NCBI RefSeq assembly: GCF_001953305.1
Contig: NZ_MTFE01000010.1
Coordinates: 874,512-923,671 of the forward strand
Direction of reading: 5' to 3'
DNA: 49,160 nt
Source: Cnuella takakiae
GTDB taxonomy: Bacteria; Bacteroidota; Bacteroidia; Chitinophagales; Chitinophagaceae
Part shown: one piece after another, positions 23,691 to 31,640 of the stretch
Numbering within the stretch: the stretch's first letter is position 1
Layout of the letters: each line of letters starts with the position of its first letter
Made by a program: the position numbers and the translations under genes
The notes under the pieces: model-generated
The model's input: only the letters and a program-made list of their open reading frames with translations
Database searches by the model: none
Told to the model about the DNA's origin: nothing

Positions 23691-23717
23691 CAAAAGCCCC
23701 ACATGAAGATGCAGGGC
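23691..23717 (-). terminator. Terminator after the tape-measure gene (minus strand)
   Basis: A 9-bp stem (GCCCCACAT / ATGCAGGGC, two wobbles) with a 4-base loop is followed on the minus strand by TTTTGAATTT. It lies 35 bp after the tape-measure stop. Confidence 0.65.
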
Positions 23718-23751
23718 GTAAAGGATGAGAGAAACAGAAAATAAGGTTGTA

Positions 23752-25761
23752 TTACAAGCGGCTTCTGCGGTTGATTTCCCGGATGCGTTCCTGTGCCCCG
23801 GTCACATCTTTTTCTAAAACAAATGCCTTTATAGCCCGATTTCCGAGGTCGTTTATGCTTTGGTTGTCCAGCCGGGTTTGTGCCGTTGCAAGGGTAGGCT
23901 GCAGGGGCGCCTGGGTTGGTATTGCTCCTGTCTTCAGGTTGGGAGTAGACAACCCGCCCCCAGTTCCGTTCCCTGAAGAAAGTATCTGCTTTGCCTTAGC
24001 AATGTTGGCCAGGATCCGCACCAATCCGGTAGCAAACTGGAGTGCACCGGCGCCGCCGAATGTTACCGCGTTCGTTGGATTGGATTCAGAGTTTTTCACC
24101 AGGGCAGATACTGCCAGTGCGGTATCCGTTGCGATCTGCGCAAGGGCAAGGGCTTTGCCTATTTTGGTTTGCTGGCCAATTATGTTGGACAACTGCCCCA
24201 ACAGGTCGCCGGTTGCCGCTACAAGGGCCGCTTTGGTGTCATATTCGGTCTTGTCGATATTGCTACGGGCTTTGGACGATGCAGCCAGCAGGGCCGTCTT
24301 TTGGGCCTCGTTGAGGCTTGTATCAGCCAGTATCTGCTTTTCTACAGTATCAAGGAACTGGCGCTTACTCTGGGCGCTCATTCCTTCCATATTGGCAAAG
24401 TCGTCAAAGGCTGCCAGGCGCTTCTGGTAGTTGTCGTTGATCAGTGCCGCGGTGTTTTCATTGTCGGACCTTTCGCGCTCCATGCGGGCATTGTTAGCCT
24501 CGATATCCTTTGCTTCCTGTTCCTGCCGGTACTTATCAGCAATGGCACCTTTTGCGTTAAAATACCATTGGTCCAACTCAATCAAGGATTGCCCGCCGTC
24601 TTTTAGCAGCTGGGCCTGTTTGTCATAGTCCTGCTGGAGCTTTACCAGGTCGGAGGCCATACCCCCGCCGGCTGCATCCACCGCGTTGCCATCTGCTAGC
24701 TGCCGGTTAAGTTGCTGTGCCTGCTTGCGCTGGTTAGCCATTTCCTCATCCCGGCGCTTCTGGTCGGCAATGGCTCTATCATTTATCTCCCGTTGCTTTT
24801 GCTGGGCTTTTTCCCGCTGCGTTGTTTCGTACTGCAGGCGGGCTACTTCCTTGTTGGTGCGCTCTTCCTGGATGCTATTCAGCAAAGCCTCATTATCTGC
24901 GGTCTTGCCTACTGACTTTTCCATCATTCGGATGCGCTCATCATAGTTGCGCTGCTCCAAGTTGAACAGTTCCTTATCTGATGCGCCCCGAGCTTTTGCC
25001 CGGGCAACATCCAGCTTTTGCAGTTGATTATTGAAAGCAAGGCCAGCCTGCAGGGCTTGCGATTCCGATTCCTGCATGGCCTGTTTTAGCTGTTTCTGGG
25101 CCTCCGCTGCCTCTTTACTGCGGTTGGTAAAGGCCATCAGCTTTTCGACCGCAAAACCGATGGCAACAACCAGTAAACCGATACCAGTTGCAGCAATGGC
25201 TCCCTTCAAAACCTTGAAGGATGTTGATGTGGCCACCACTTCTATACCGAACAGCCTTTGCGCCTTTGACGCCAGCCCGGTGGCCAGAGTGTCGGCCTTG
25301 CGGTAGGCGGTGGTGGATTGGATAACGGCTGACAGGTTCTTAAATCCCTGCATGGCATCAAGTACCTGGTCAATGCCTTGGGAAATAGCCATGGCAGCCT
25401 GTACTTTCAGCAAGGCCTTGTTGAGTTCTTCGGATTCTACACCAGTTAAGGCAATAGCACCCTGTAGGGCAGAAAAGCCGCCGGCAACCCCGGAAATGGC
25501 CTGCCCAAAGGCTACAAACTTTTTATCTGGATTGAAGGCATCCACCAGGCTGCTGCTATCTCCAAGTGCATCATTAAGGGATGCTACTTTTTTGGCAGCG
25601 GCTACGGCTTCTTTGGAAAATTCACCGTATTGGTCCTGCAGGCGCAGTAGATCCTCGCGGGCCTCGCGCAGCTGGGTGCGGTAACTTTTAACCGATTCCT
25701 GGGCGGCCGCGCCATCCGTTTTGATGGTGGCGCCTATTACTATCTTTTGCTGATCTGACAT
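23752..25761 (-). CDS. Phage tail tape-measure-like protein
   Basis: This 669-residue protein starts with QQKIVIGATIKTDGAAAQES and a long coiled coil (SYRTQLREAREDLLRLQDQY), has hydrophobic membrane-like segments (AFGQAISGVAGGFSALQGAI; AATGIGLLVVAIGFAVEKLM), then another long charged coiled-coil/low-complexity block (about residues 225-480) and a C-terminal Ala/Gly-rich helical part (IGQQTKIGKALALAQIATD). This is the layout of tail tape-measure proteins: coiled coils with central transmembrane-like helices, whose length sets the tail length. A 669-residue tape measure implies a fairly short tail. It is the last gene of the minus-strand tail set. Confidence 0.75.
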   Translation of the reverse strand: MSDQQKIVIGATIKTDGAAAQESVKSYRTQLREAREDLLRLQDQYGEFSKEAVAAAKKVASLNDALGDSSSLVDAFNPDKKFVAFGQAISGVAGGFSALQGAIALTGVESEELNKALLKVQAAMAISQGIDQVLDAMQGFKNLSAVIQSTTAYRKADTLATGLASKAQRLFGIEVVATSTSFKVLKGAIAATGIGLLVVAIGFAVEKLMAFTNRSKEAAEAQKQLKQAMQESESQALQAGLAFNNQLQKLDVARAKARGASDKELFNLEQRNYDERIRMMEKSVGKTADNEALLNSIQEERTNKEVARLQYETTQREKAQQKQREINDRAIADQKRRDEEMANQRKQAQQLNRQLADGNAVDAAGGGMASDLVKLQQDYDKQAQLLKDGGQSLIELDQWYFNAKGAIADKYRQEQEAKDIEANNARMERERSDNENTAALINDNYQKRLAAFDDFANMEGMSAQSKRQFLDTVEKQILADTSLNEAQKTALLAASSKARSNIDKTEYDTKAALVAATGDLLGQLSNIIGQQTKIGKALALAQIATDTALAVSALVKNSESNPTNAVTFGGAGALQFATGLVRILANIAKAKQILSSGNGTGGGLSTPNLKTGAIPTQAPLQPTLATAQTRLDNQSINDLGNRAIKAFVLEKDVTGAQERIREINRRSRL

Positions 25762-25795
25762 TTCCTTACTGTTTTAGATTCTGGGTTGGTAAGTG

Positions 25796-26470
25796 TCAGA
25801 GGGATTGTATGCGGTTAATCGAATCCTGCACCTCTTCAGGGGAGTAGCCTAATTCGTGGCCGCGCTGGATCATTTCTTCCTGGTGCTGCTTTACTATTTC
25901 GGCGGCATGGCGCACCGAACCTTTGAGGTAGTACTGCCAAATGGCTATAACATCAATGAAGCGGGCCTGCTTTAAGTCTTCGCTGTATTTCTCAACATCC
26001 TTAAGATTGTGCTTACCTCGGAAAAAAATGCCGCAGATACGCCTTGAGGGGCGCACCATCAGTGCAACCAGGTAGTGCATCCTTGTAAAGAAGTCGCCTG
26101 CCTGTTCGGGCCTGAATGCATGCAGGGCTCTAAAGGAGGCCACGGTGGGCAGGTTGCTGGGCAGCAGCTCCAGATAGTACCAATTACCATTTGCCTTTAT
26201 GTAGCGCCTGGTGTTGGCTTCTGGATAAAGTAGGGTGAATTGCGCCAGATTCCTTTGCATAACATAGTATTCACCTACAGGGAGTGAGTTTAGCTGTTCA
26301 TCACTGATGTTGTAGGCGATCTTCACCATTTCGGAGTTGATCCACTCGGCGGCAGCATTGATCTGCCCTTCTGTTTTATCCTTTATCGCAGCGGTGTGGA
26401 ACAAGTAAAGGCGCTGGTATTGCTCCAGCGTCATGGTTTCTTTCAGGTAATTTATTTCTGTGTGTCTCAT
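25796..26470 (-). CDS. Probable tail-module protein, 224 aa (chaperone position)
   Basis: I recognise no domain. The protein is soluble, with MRHTEINYLKETMTLEQYQR at the start, a mixed central part (GEYYVMQRNLAQFTLLYPEA; YIKANGNWYYLELLPSNL) and a helical end (EIVKQHQEEMIQRGHELGYS). Its position directly upstream of the tape-measure gene (34 bp) is where tail-assembly chaperones normally stand; that is the only support for a role. The start at 26470 is preferred because a terminator hairpin occupies the longer frame upstream. Confidence 0.55.
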   Translation of the reverse strand: MRHTEINYLKETMTLEQYQRLYLFHTAAIKDKTEGQINAAAEWINSEMVKIAYNISDEQLNSLPVGEYYVMQRNLAQFTLLYPEANTRRYIKANGNWYYLELLPSNLPTVASFRALHAFRPEQAGDFFTRMHYLVALMVRPSRRICGIFFRGKHNLKDVEKYSEDLKQARFIDVIAIWQYYLKGSVRHAAEIVKQHQEEMIQRGHELGYSPEEVQDSINRIQSL

Positions 26471-26485
26471 GCCCTTAAATAGAAA

Positions 26486-26509
26486 AAGGCCCGCAGCGTT
26501 GCGGACCTT
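26486..26509 (-). terminator. Terminator between tail-module genes (minus strand)
   Basis: A 10-bp stem (AAGGCCCGCA / TGCGGACCTT, one mismatch) with a GCGT loop and five T on the minus strand follows the stop of the 26520-26930 gene by 11 bp. Confidence 0.75.
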
Positions 26510-26519
26510 CAGCACCATA

Positions 26520-26930
26520 TCAGGCGTTTAAAAACTTCCATATGATAAAGTTTATGATCGACCCCTCATGAGGCGGGCCAACGGAAATAGAGGTTGAAGG
26601 CAGAATGTTTTTAACCTTGGTCTTCCCGTCTCCTGCGTAAATACCTGTTCCGTCAAGATCCACGAACACTTCATTTTCACCCAGTACATGATCTGGGCTC
26701 ATTTCCTTGTCTTCCGTTGGCATCATCAGCTTTCTAACCCTTCTGGGTCTGTCCGGGGATGCAAATAATTTGTTTATAGGCGGGAGGGTTTTCAACTGGG
26801 TTATGCCATCACCTACATAAGCCCACCCGTTGTCTTCACAGATCACTACTTCGTTAAGTGCTAGAATGGTAGTATCTGGGATGTCTACATTCACATATTC
26901 GGCATCAGCCGGGATTTTTATACTTCTCAT
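26520..26930 (-). CDS. Phage tail-fibre-like protein with hyaluronidase/Mtd-type repeats
   Basis: The 136-residue protein contains two copies of a short motif: LNEVVICEDNGWAYVGDGIT-x-LKTLPP and LGENEVFVDLDGTGIYAGDG-KTKVKNILPS. Motifs of the form L-x-x-GE-x-x-x-D-...-x-GDG-x-x-x-x-x-LP occur at the N-terminus of phage tail fibres and tropism proteins. No receptor-binding domain follows; the protein is cut to the two repeats and a short hydrophobic end (IINFIIWKFLNA). Confidence 0.6.
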   Translation of the reverse strand: MRSIKIPADAEYVNVDIPDTTILALNEVVICEDNGWAYVGDGITQLKTLPPINKLFASPDRPRRVRKLMMPTEDKEMSPDHVLGENEVFVDLDGTGIYAGDGKTKVKNILPSTSISVGPPHEGSIINFIIWKFLNA

Positions 26931-27090
26931 TTATTCCTGTTTTATTCCTGTTCTTCACAAAGCAAAAGGCAACAGCTTGGGGGTGATTTTGCTGCTGTTG
27001 TGCCCGGGCCAAGAGGTATCGATTTAGGATTTCAATATTGCGCATGGAGTGGGCGCCAGCAGGTTTGCCTTTATTCTTTTTGGCTTGCAT
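26905..27090 (-). CDS. Possible small basic protein, 61 aa
   Basis: A short frame starting at ATG 27090 overlaps the tail-fibre-like gene by 26 bp. The product is basic, with MQAKKNKGKPAGAHSMRNIE and a helix (ILNRYLLARAQQQQNHPQ). No family recognised; the terminator upstream of it and the lack of a visible promoter leave it uncertain. Confidence 0.35.
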   Translation of the reverse strand: MQAKKNKGKPAGAHSMRNIEILNRYLLARAQQQQNHPQAVAFCFVKNRNKTGINEKYKNPG

Positions 27091-27102
27091 GTATAGAGGA
27101 GC

Positions 27103-27141
27103 TTTGAAAAATAAAGAGGGCCACCCTAGAAAGAGTAGCCC
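27103..27141 (-). terminator. Terminator downstream of the 226-residue gene (minus strand)
   Basis: A 7-bp stem (GGGCCAC / GTAGCCC, one wobble, 27118-27124 and 27135-27141) is followed on the minus strand by TCTTTATTTTTC. Confidence 0.65.
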
Positions 27142-27143
27142 GT

Positions 27144-27160
27144 TACCTAATAATTACTAC
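27144..27160 (+). repeat. 17-bp repeat copy 2 (TACCTAATAATTACTAC)
   Basis: Exact copy of the leader sequence found upstream of the 21345-21869 gene. Here it has no gene on the plus strand downstream. The gene-free stretch 27161-27282 shows nothing else. Confidence 0.6.
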
Positions 27161-27282
27161 GTCTCCGCAGTAACCAAAACAAAGGTATGTACTTCTTAAC
27201 TGGGGCTTAATTAGTACCGGTGCTGACTGCCATGGTGACTAGCGCTCCGGCAATAGAATTTTAACCATCCACTTTCAACCCA

Positions 27283-27963
27283 TTACGCTACAGCATTGCG
27301 GTTAAAATGCAAACTACCCGTGCCAGGGTTCATAATGGCGCTATAGATGGCAGGATTGATAACACCCCTGCCTACTGAGTCTTTATAAAGCAGTACTTGG
27401 GCAGGGAAAGCATTCAAGCCGCCAGCTGTTCTGCTTTTTGTTTTCAGCAGGGCATCAAAATCATTATAGGCCTGCAGGAAGGCATTGTACTTTTCCAACA
27501 CCTCTATTTCTTCCGGAGTGATGGCATAAGTCCGCGATCCATCCAAGTAGGTTTCCAAGGTGGCTTCCTTCACCCTCACCTCTTTACCTTCCAGTTCATA
27601 CATCGTAAGGAACAATGATAGCCGGTTGCCGCCAATCTTTATCACGCGGGCAGCTGCTGCCTTTAATTCGGAGATGTCGGGGAGTTCTAGCTGGTTGATG
27701 ATGCTTTCCTTTTTCATCCTGAAGCCGGCAACAATTGGAGCTTCAATAGTGCTGGCTACTTTATCCCTTACTACGGTTTCCGGGTCTTCAGCCAGGCTTT
27801 TCAACTCCGATATATCAAGACTACCCACGCCAAGGGCATGAAATGCGCCTACCATAGCAGACAGGGCGCCGTGCAGGTCTTGTGTTACGATGCACTTAAT
27901 ACTGTCGATATTCTGACGATCCTCAAAGGCCAGCACAGGTCTGGCTTTAGTTGTTTTATTCAT
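27283..27963 (-). CDS. Unknown phage-like protein, 226 aa
   Basis: I recognise no domain. The protein has helical parts (IKCIVTQDLHGALSAMVGAF; ISELKAAAARVIKIGGNRLS), a central LFLTMYELEGKEVRVKEATL and a C-terminal hydrophilic end with YKDSVGRGVINPAIYSAIMN. Its start overlaps the stop of the 108-residue gene (TAATG) so translation is coupled. It lies at the head of the tail-gene set, where a neck or major tail subunit gene would be expected. Confidence 0.55.
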   Translation of the reverse strand: MNKTTKARPVLAFEDRQNIDSIKCIVTQDLHGALSAMVGAFHALGVGSLDISELKSLAEDPETVVRDKVASTIEAPIVAGFRMKKESIINQLELPDISELKAAAARVIKIGGNRLSLFLTMYELEGKEVRVKEATLETYLDGSRTYAITPEEIEVLEKYNAFLQAYNDFDALLKTKSRTAGGLNAFPAQVLLYKDSVGRGVINPAIYSAIMNPGTGSLHFNRNAVA

Positions 27964-28289
27964 TATTTGCGGTTTTTATTGCGGTCATATTCTTTTAGTA
28001 CTTCGATAATTTGGCGCCGGGCTTCTTCATTTGTAATCCTTCCACCAGGGGACGGCATGGGCCTGTTTTGTGATATCATCTGCACTGGCTTGGCCTGTTG
28101 GGGCGTCTTCCCTACTGAAGGCTGTTTCGGGGCTGCTATGGCCTTCTTTGTCGGGATGGGTGCTAGTGTCTGCTGAATGTGCAGCTTCAGATTCCTGAGC
28201 TTTTGGCGGAGGGGGAGTGCTTCCTGCCGCCGTCGCTCCTGTTCCCGTTCCACCTGCTCCACATACCGCTGGAGTAGATTCTTCTTCAT
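27963..28289 (-). CDS. Unknown basic coiled-coil protein, 108 aa
   Basis: The N-terminal 40 residues form a strongly charged helix (NLLQRYVEQVEREQERRRQE; ALPLRQKLRNLKLHIQQTL); the middle is Pro/Gln/Lys-rich and the end is a short helix (NEEARRQIIEVLKEYDRNKN). The stop codon overlaps the next start (TAATG), which argues that this frame is translated. For 263 bp it overlaps, in another frame, the RHH-like gene at 28027-28461. Confidence 0.55.
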   Translation of the reverse strand: MKKNLLQRYVEQVEREQERRRQEALPLRQKLRNLKLHIQQTLAPIPTKKAIAAPKQPSVGKTPQQAKPVQMISQNRPMPSPGGRITNEEARRQIIEVLKEYDRNKNRK

Positions 28290-28461
28290 CTTGTTTCTTT
28301 TTGGTGAGGTAATGCTCCAACAGCAGGCTGATACCTTGCTCGATTAGCCTGGACCGGCTCAGCCCTGTTTCCCTGGATAAGTCATTAAGTGCCATTTTCA
28401 CAGCAGGGGGCGTATATGCTGGGATCATTACGCGCTTATTTAGGGTTGCGGTTCGAGCCAT
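28027..28461 (-). CDS. RHH-domain protein with low-complexity tail (overlaps the next gene)
   Basis: The 144-residue product begins with a ribbon-helix-helix domain: LNKRVMIPAYTPPAVKMALN then DLSRETGLSRSRLIEQGISL and LLEHYL. After residue 57 it is low complexity (GAGGTGTGATAAGSTPPPPK). The tail reads the same DNA as the 108-residue gene in a different frame, so either this is a genuine overlapping pair or the tail is a by-product of the other coding frame. The RHH part stands outside the overlap and is well supported. Confidence 0.55.
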   Translation of the reverse strand: MARTATLNKRVMIPAYTPPAVKMALNDLSRETGLSRSRLIEQGISLLLEHYLTKKKQDEEESTPAVCGAGGTGTGATAAGSTPPPPKAQESEAAHSADTSTHPDKEGHSSPETAFSREDAPTGQASADDITKQAHAVPWWKDYK

Positions 28462-28553
28462 TTAGTAAGTTGTTTTCAGGGGTATATATAGAAATTCGCA
28501 TCTTGGAACAATAAAACAAGTTGTTTTATTAAAAAACTTTAAGGGCCACACGT

Positions 28554-28790
28554 GCACGCGTCAGATAGCGAGATATGATTTCCTAAACGCGCGAACAGAT
28601 AGTGGCATATGACTACACCCGCATGTAAGTGACCCACCAAAAACCTTCGCGCACGCGTCAGATACGGAGATATAATTTCTGACACGCGCGTATAGACCGG
28701 AAAAAAACCTTCAGAAGCACCGGTTTTCACAGTAACCTCACTGTTTCCCCACTGTTTTTTCAGAAAGCTGGCCATATACACGCGCGTAAT
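28554..28790. repeat. Iteron-like repeat region, gene-free
   Basis: The stretch 28462-28869 has no convincing gene. A 46-bp unit starting GCACGCGTCAGATA occurs at 28554 and 28651, 97 bp apart, about 80% identical, each ending in (A)CGCGCG; a further ACACGCGCGTA word lies at 28778-28788. The second copy can fold (GCGTCAGA with TCTGACACGC). ACTGTTT words follow at 28738-28757. The region lies upstream of the replication genes' side of the element and beside the RHH gene; an origin, partition site or regulatory RNA are all possible. Confidence 0.5.
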
Positions 28791-28869
28791 GACCCCTGAG
28801 AACTCTTCGTTGATGTGAAAGTTGGATCAGGAGATATCGAAGCCAAACCAATAATGGTAACTTCATTGC

Positions 28870-29082
28870 ATGCCCAATGTGGACGAATACCTCAAAGATT
28901 ATCTGCAGCAAAAGCATATCATCCTAAACATTGGATACACCATTTCCCACGCGCAATTAAAGGATATGCTGCTCGACTGGGCAGCCATAAGCGCAACGCA
29001 GACCAATGCCCACCAATACAAATACGGGAGCCGTTTACCGCTACAGGGAGGCGATAAAGACAAGCCAGCCCCGGATCAGTAG
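28870..29082 (+). CDS. Unknown small protein, 70 aa
   Basis: A short protein (MPNVDEYLKDYLQQKHIILN; IGYTISHAQLKDMLLDWAAI) with two helices and a polar end. No family recognised. It is 5 bp upstream of the next gene on the same strand, which supports coding. Confidence 0.45.
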   Translation: MPNVDEYLKDYLQQKHIILNIGYTISHAQLKDMLLDWAAISATQTNAHQYKYGSRLPLQGGDKDKPAPDQ

Positions 29083-29087
29083 CCGCA

Positions 29088-29750
29088 ATGCCTCGGGTGT
29101 TTTTCTATTTACCCTTGATGGCACAGAGTATCCGAAAAAATCAACGTAACCTTTTAGATTCTGGTTGGCTGGATAGCGCAGGATCTACCCGATCCACCGA
29201 GCCTATACAGTTTGATGCTACAGAAAAGAAGATGGTTGAATTGGCCATCACTTTTAAGAAGGTGGCAGAATCCGAACTTTCCAGGATAAACGCAGTCAAC
29301 AGCGGCCAGCTGGCGGATAGCATTCAGCTTACGGATGTAACCGAGAAGGGCGGGGTTTACTCGATTGATATGAAGGTGTTGTTTTATTATGCTTTCGTAA
29401 ATAAGGGCGTTCAGGGCCTTCAAAACAAATCTTACAACACACCCTTTACTTTCCGGCATTACCATGTAAGCAGGGCCTTTATGCTTAGTATCCGTAAATG
29501 GATGGAGCGGGAAGGGTTGAAAGCAACAACTAAAGAAGCCAGGAGAAATCCATTAGGCCAGGAGCGAAATGGGGTGAATTTTGAAACACGCACAAATGCC
29601 ATGGCGTATGCTATTGCTTTATCCATTAAAAAGAAAGGTCTGAAGCCTACGGGGTTTTGGGATAAGGCCGCCGATGAGACACGCAAGGAGGCTGCGGCCA
29701 CACTTGGCGATGCCGTGGCCATTGACATCGTAAATGCTATAATGCGGTAA
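29088..29750 (+). CDS. Phage virion-like protein (HK97 gp10-like?), 220 aa
   Basis: The protein has a helical N-terminus (TEKKMVELAITFKKVAESEL), a central LADSIQLTDVTEKGGVYSID-strand region, YYAFVNKGVQGL, and a C-terminal helical part with arginines. The combination of an initial long helix, 'NSGQLADSI' and 'YAFVNKGVQG' resembles tail-completion (HK97 gp10-like) proteins, but the match is weak. A second start at 29118 (MAQSIRKNQ) is equally possible. It is on the opposite strand to the tail set. Confidence 0.4.
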   Translation: MPRVFFYLPLMAQSIRKNQRNLLDSGWLDSAGSTRSTEPIQFDATEKKMVELAITFKKVAESELSRINAVNSGQLADSIQLTDVTEKGGVYSIDMKVLFYYAFVNKGVQGLQNKSYNTPFTFRHYHVSRAFMLSIRKWMEREGLKATTKEARRNPLGQERNGVNFETRTNAMAYAIALSIKKKGLKPTGFWDKAADETRKEAAATLGDAVAIDIVNAIMR

Positions 29751-29783
29751 TCCGAATGTTTACGCAAATCTTGAAAGTTCCCG

Positions 29784-30431
29784 TCATTCCCTGCGATCTT
29801 CTCCTCCAAATTCAAAAAAGTTCACCATCTCCCTCAAACGGGACCTTACTCGCGTTCCATAAAGCTTTTCAATTTGGACAGCATCCAAGTTGGATGTGAA
29901 ATGCGTTAAGTTGTGCTGGCCTTGTTCATACCTGTTCAAGATTACTTGCTCCATGACATTGATATCATTTCCCATGTGCTTTACACCAATTCTTTCGGCT
30001 CCTAGATCATCAAAGCATATATTCGAGTGGCTGTAATTGGTTGGCCCAGAACAGTATTTATTTCGTAAATACTCAATTCCATGTTCTTGATAGGTATCAG
30101 CTACAATGTTGGTAGATAGGACCCGTAAAGGCCTAACGGCATTTTGGCAAAAAAGCTTCATTAACAAAGTTTTGCCAACCCCTACATTACCAGTGATAAA
30201 GAGTCCTTTGTTTAGTAATCCATAACCTTTGTTTTCGAAATCATCCAAGCGCCAAAAGTAAAGGCTCAAAGGTGTAAGTATCTTTTTAAAATGCTCATCA
30301 ACTTCAAATTTTGGTTCAATCTCCTTTGCCCTGGTTAAAAGAAATTCTTTGTATTCACCAAAGGTTAATGTGATGCGTCCGCCTTCTGGAATCCAAACTT
30401 GCCTTGTTTTAGAATCTTGCTCGATTGCCAT
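29784..30431 (-). CDS. DnaC-like AAA+ helicase loader
   Basis: The 215-residue ATPase has Walker A GNVGVGKT (81-88), Walker B ICFDDLG (138-144), a sensor-like THFTSNLDAVQIEKLYG and the arginine-rich end YGTRVRSRLREMVNFFEF. This is the DnaC/IstB-type loader fold that brings the host replicative helicase to an origin. It overlaps the replication protein gene by 23 bp, forming a replication operon. Confidence 0.85.
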   Translation of the reverse strand: MAIEQDSKTRQVWIPEGGRITLTFGEYKEFLLTRAKEIEPKFEVDEHFKKILTPLSLYFWRLDDFENKGYGLLNKGLFITGNVGVGKTLLMKLFCQNAVRPLRVLSTNIVADTYQEHGIEYLRNKYCSGPTNYSHSNICFDDLGAERIGVKHMGNDINVMEQVILNRYEQGQHNLTHFTSNLDAVQIEKLYGTRVRSRLREMVNFFEFGGEDRRE

Positions 30432-31176
30432 ATGTTATTGGTTGAAGTATTGAAGAGTGATTTTTACTTGAACTGGACAAAGGAATTATTACGTCGTGGT
30501 ATGCCTTTTCTTCAAGGTATTTACAAGGATCCTTTCTCCACCTTGCTTCACTTGTTGATTGTACATAAGAAAGGGTATGAGAGTATGCAAGGCGCCTTTC
30601 TTCTTCACTTAAGTGCTCCCATGCAATTACCGCCTTTGTTAAGCCTACTTTTTTATCATAGGCATTCCACCACTTCTCAAATTCTTCTGATAGTGTTTTA
30701 GGTTTATCTTCTTTGTTTCCTGTTTTATAATGTGTGCGTCTAGCTGTCCTTTTTTGAACAGGTGTTTTTGATGTTGATGTATCTGTACTTGTATCCGTAC
30801 CTGTATATCTACCTGTCCATATATGAACAGCTGGACCAAGGCTGAAAATGGCCATTTGATTGGCATTTTTCCCTGGAATGATTGATAACATTCCATTTTT
30901 CTCCAACCAAATACGAGAATCAGTGTAAGCCTTTCGACAGAAGCCTATTTTGTTTATTATATAATCTAGGGGAAGGGCGACGGAGTGCCACCTATTACGA
31001 TTGATGCTATCAACAATTGCAAAGAATACAGCGGCATGGGTACCCTTATATCCATCGAGGAAAGGCATTTCTTGCCAAACACTGTTTATTAAGGAGATAT
31101 AATTAACCGTTTGACTTTTCGATTTCTCTCCCCAAGTGTTGTTAGGAGAAGGAGGTAGGTTGTTTTCTGGGAACAT
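30409..31176 (-). CDS. Phage-type replication protein (winged helix N-terminal domain)
   Basis: This 255-residue protein has an N-terminal winged-helix-like domain (AAVFFAIVDSINRNRWHSVA; LPLDYIINKIGFCRKAYTDS; RIWLEKNGMLSIIPGK), a Thr/Ser/Lys-rich linker and a C-terminal helical domain (EEFEKWWNAYDKKVGLTKAV) with the WRKDPCKYLEEKAYHD motif typical of DnaT/DnaD-like phage replication proteins. It should bind the origin and recruit the loader encoded by the overlapping gene. Confidence 0.75.
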   Translation of the reverse strand: MFPENNLPPSPNNTWGEKSKSQTVNYISLINSVWQEMPFLDGYKGTHAAVFFAIVDSINRNRWHSVALPLDYIINKIGFCRKAYTDSRIWLEKNGMLSIIPGKNANQMAIFSLGPAVHIWTGRYTGTDTSTDTSTSKTPVQKRTARRTHYKTGNKEDKPKTLSEEFEKWWNAYDKKVGLTKAVIAWEHLSEEERRLAYSHTLSYVQSTSEARWRKDPCKYLEEKAYHDVIIPLSSSSKNHSSILQPITYGNRARF

Positions 31177-31187
31177 TGGATTGATTA

Positions 31188-31379
31188 TTATTTTGGAGTT
31201 TTTAGGTCATATGTAACCAGTTTTTCTACCTCAGCTTTAGAGTACCGAGGTGTTTTGTTGATTTTGCAAACCGGTTTCAACATTTGGGTGTTGATCCACC
31301 TTCGAAGGATCCGCGGCGTAGTGGTACTATACCTGCTGTAGATTTCACTTACAGATAGTACTTCAGGCTTTTGTTCCAT
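31188..31379 (-). CDS. Excisionase-type HTH protein 1, 63 aa
   Basis: The protein contains LSVSEIYSRYSTTTPRILRR then WINTQMLKPVCKINKTPRYS, a MerR/HTH_17-like fold with the second wing. It shares the plan with the two genes upstream. It overlaps the next gene by 17 bp. Confidence 0.7.
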   Translation of the reverse strand: MEQKPEVLSVSEIYSRYSTTTPRILRRWINTQMLKPVCKINKTPRYSKAEVEKLVTYDLKTPK

Positions 31380-31563
31380 CGAGTGATAATTTGTCGAGGT
31401 TTGCTAATCGGCGCACGTCTTCCTGCAGGTATTTGGGCCTGCCGTTAATGCGCACGTTTGGTTTGATTAAATTTTTCTTTTCCCAGTTCTTAACTGTGCC
31501 CGGAGTGACACTAAAGAGGCATGCGATTTCTTTCCGGGTAAGAAGTGTGATTTGTGTGTTCAT
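31363..31563 (-). CDS. Excisionase-type HTH protein 2, 66 aa
   Basis: LLTRKEIACLFSVTPGTVKN then WEKKNLIKPNVRINGRPKYL is an HTH_17/MerR-like domain that occupies the whole protein; the KPNVRINGRPKYL wing is very close to that of the neighbouring 63-residue protein. Confidence 0.75.
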   Translation of the reverse strand: MNTQITLLTRKEIACLFSVTPGTVKNWEKKNLIKPNVRINGRPKYLQEDVRRLANLDKLSLDGTKA

Positions 31564-31640
31564 GCCCTTATATATTAAAAGGGCAGAATTGGAACAAAAA
31601 AGAGTGAAAAGGGGATAGTGAAGAATAAGTTAGTTGAATA

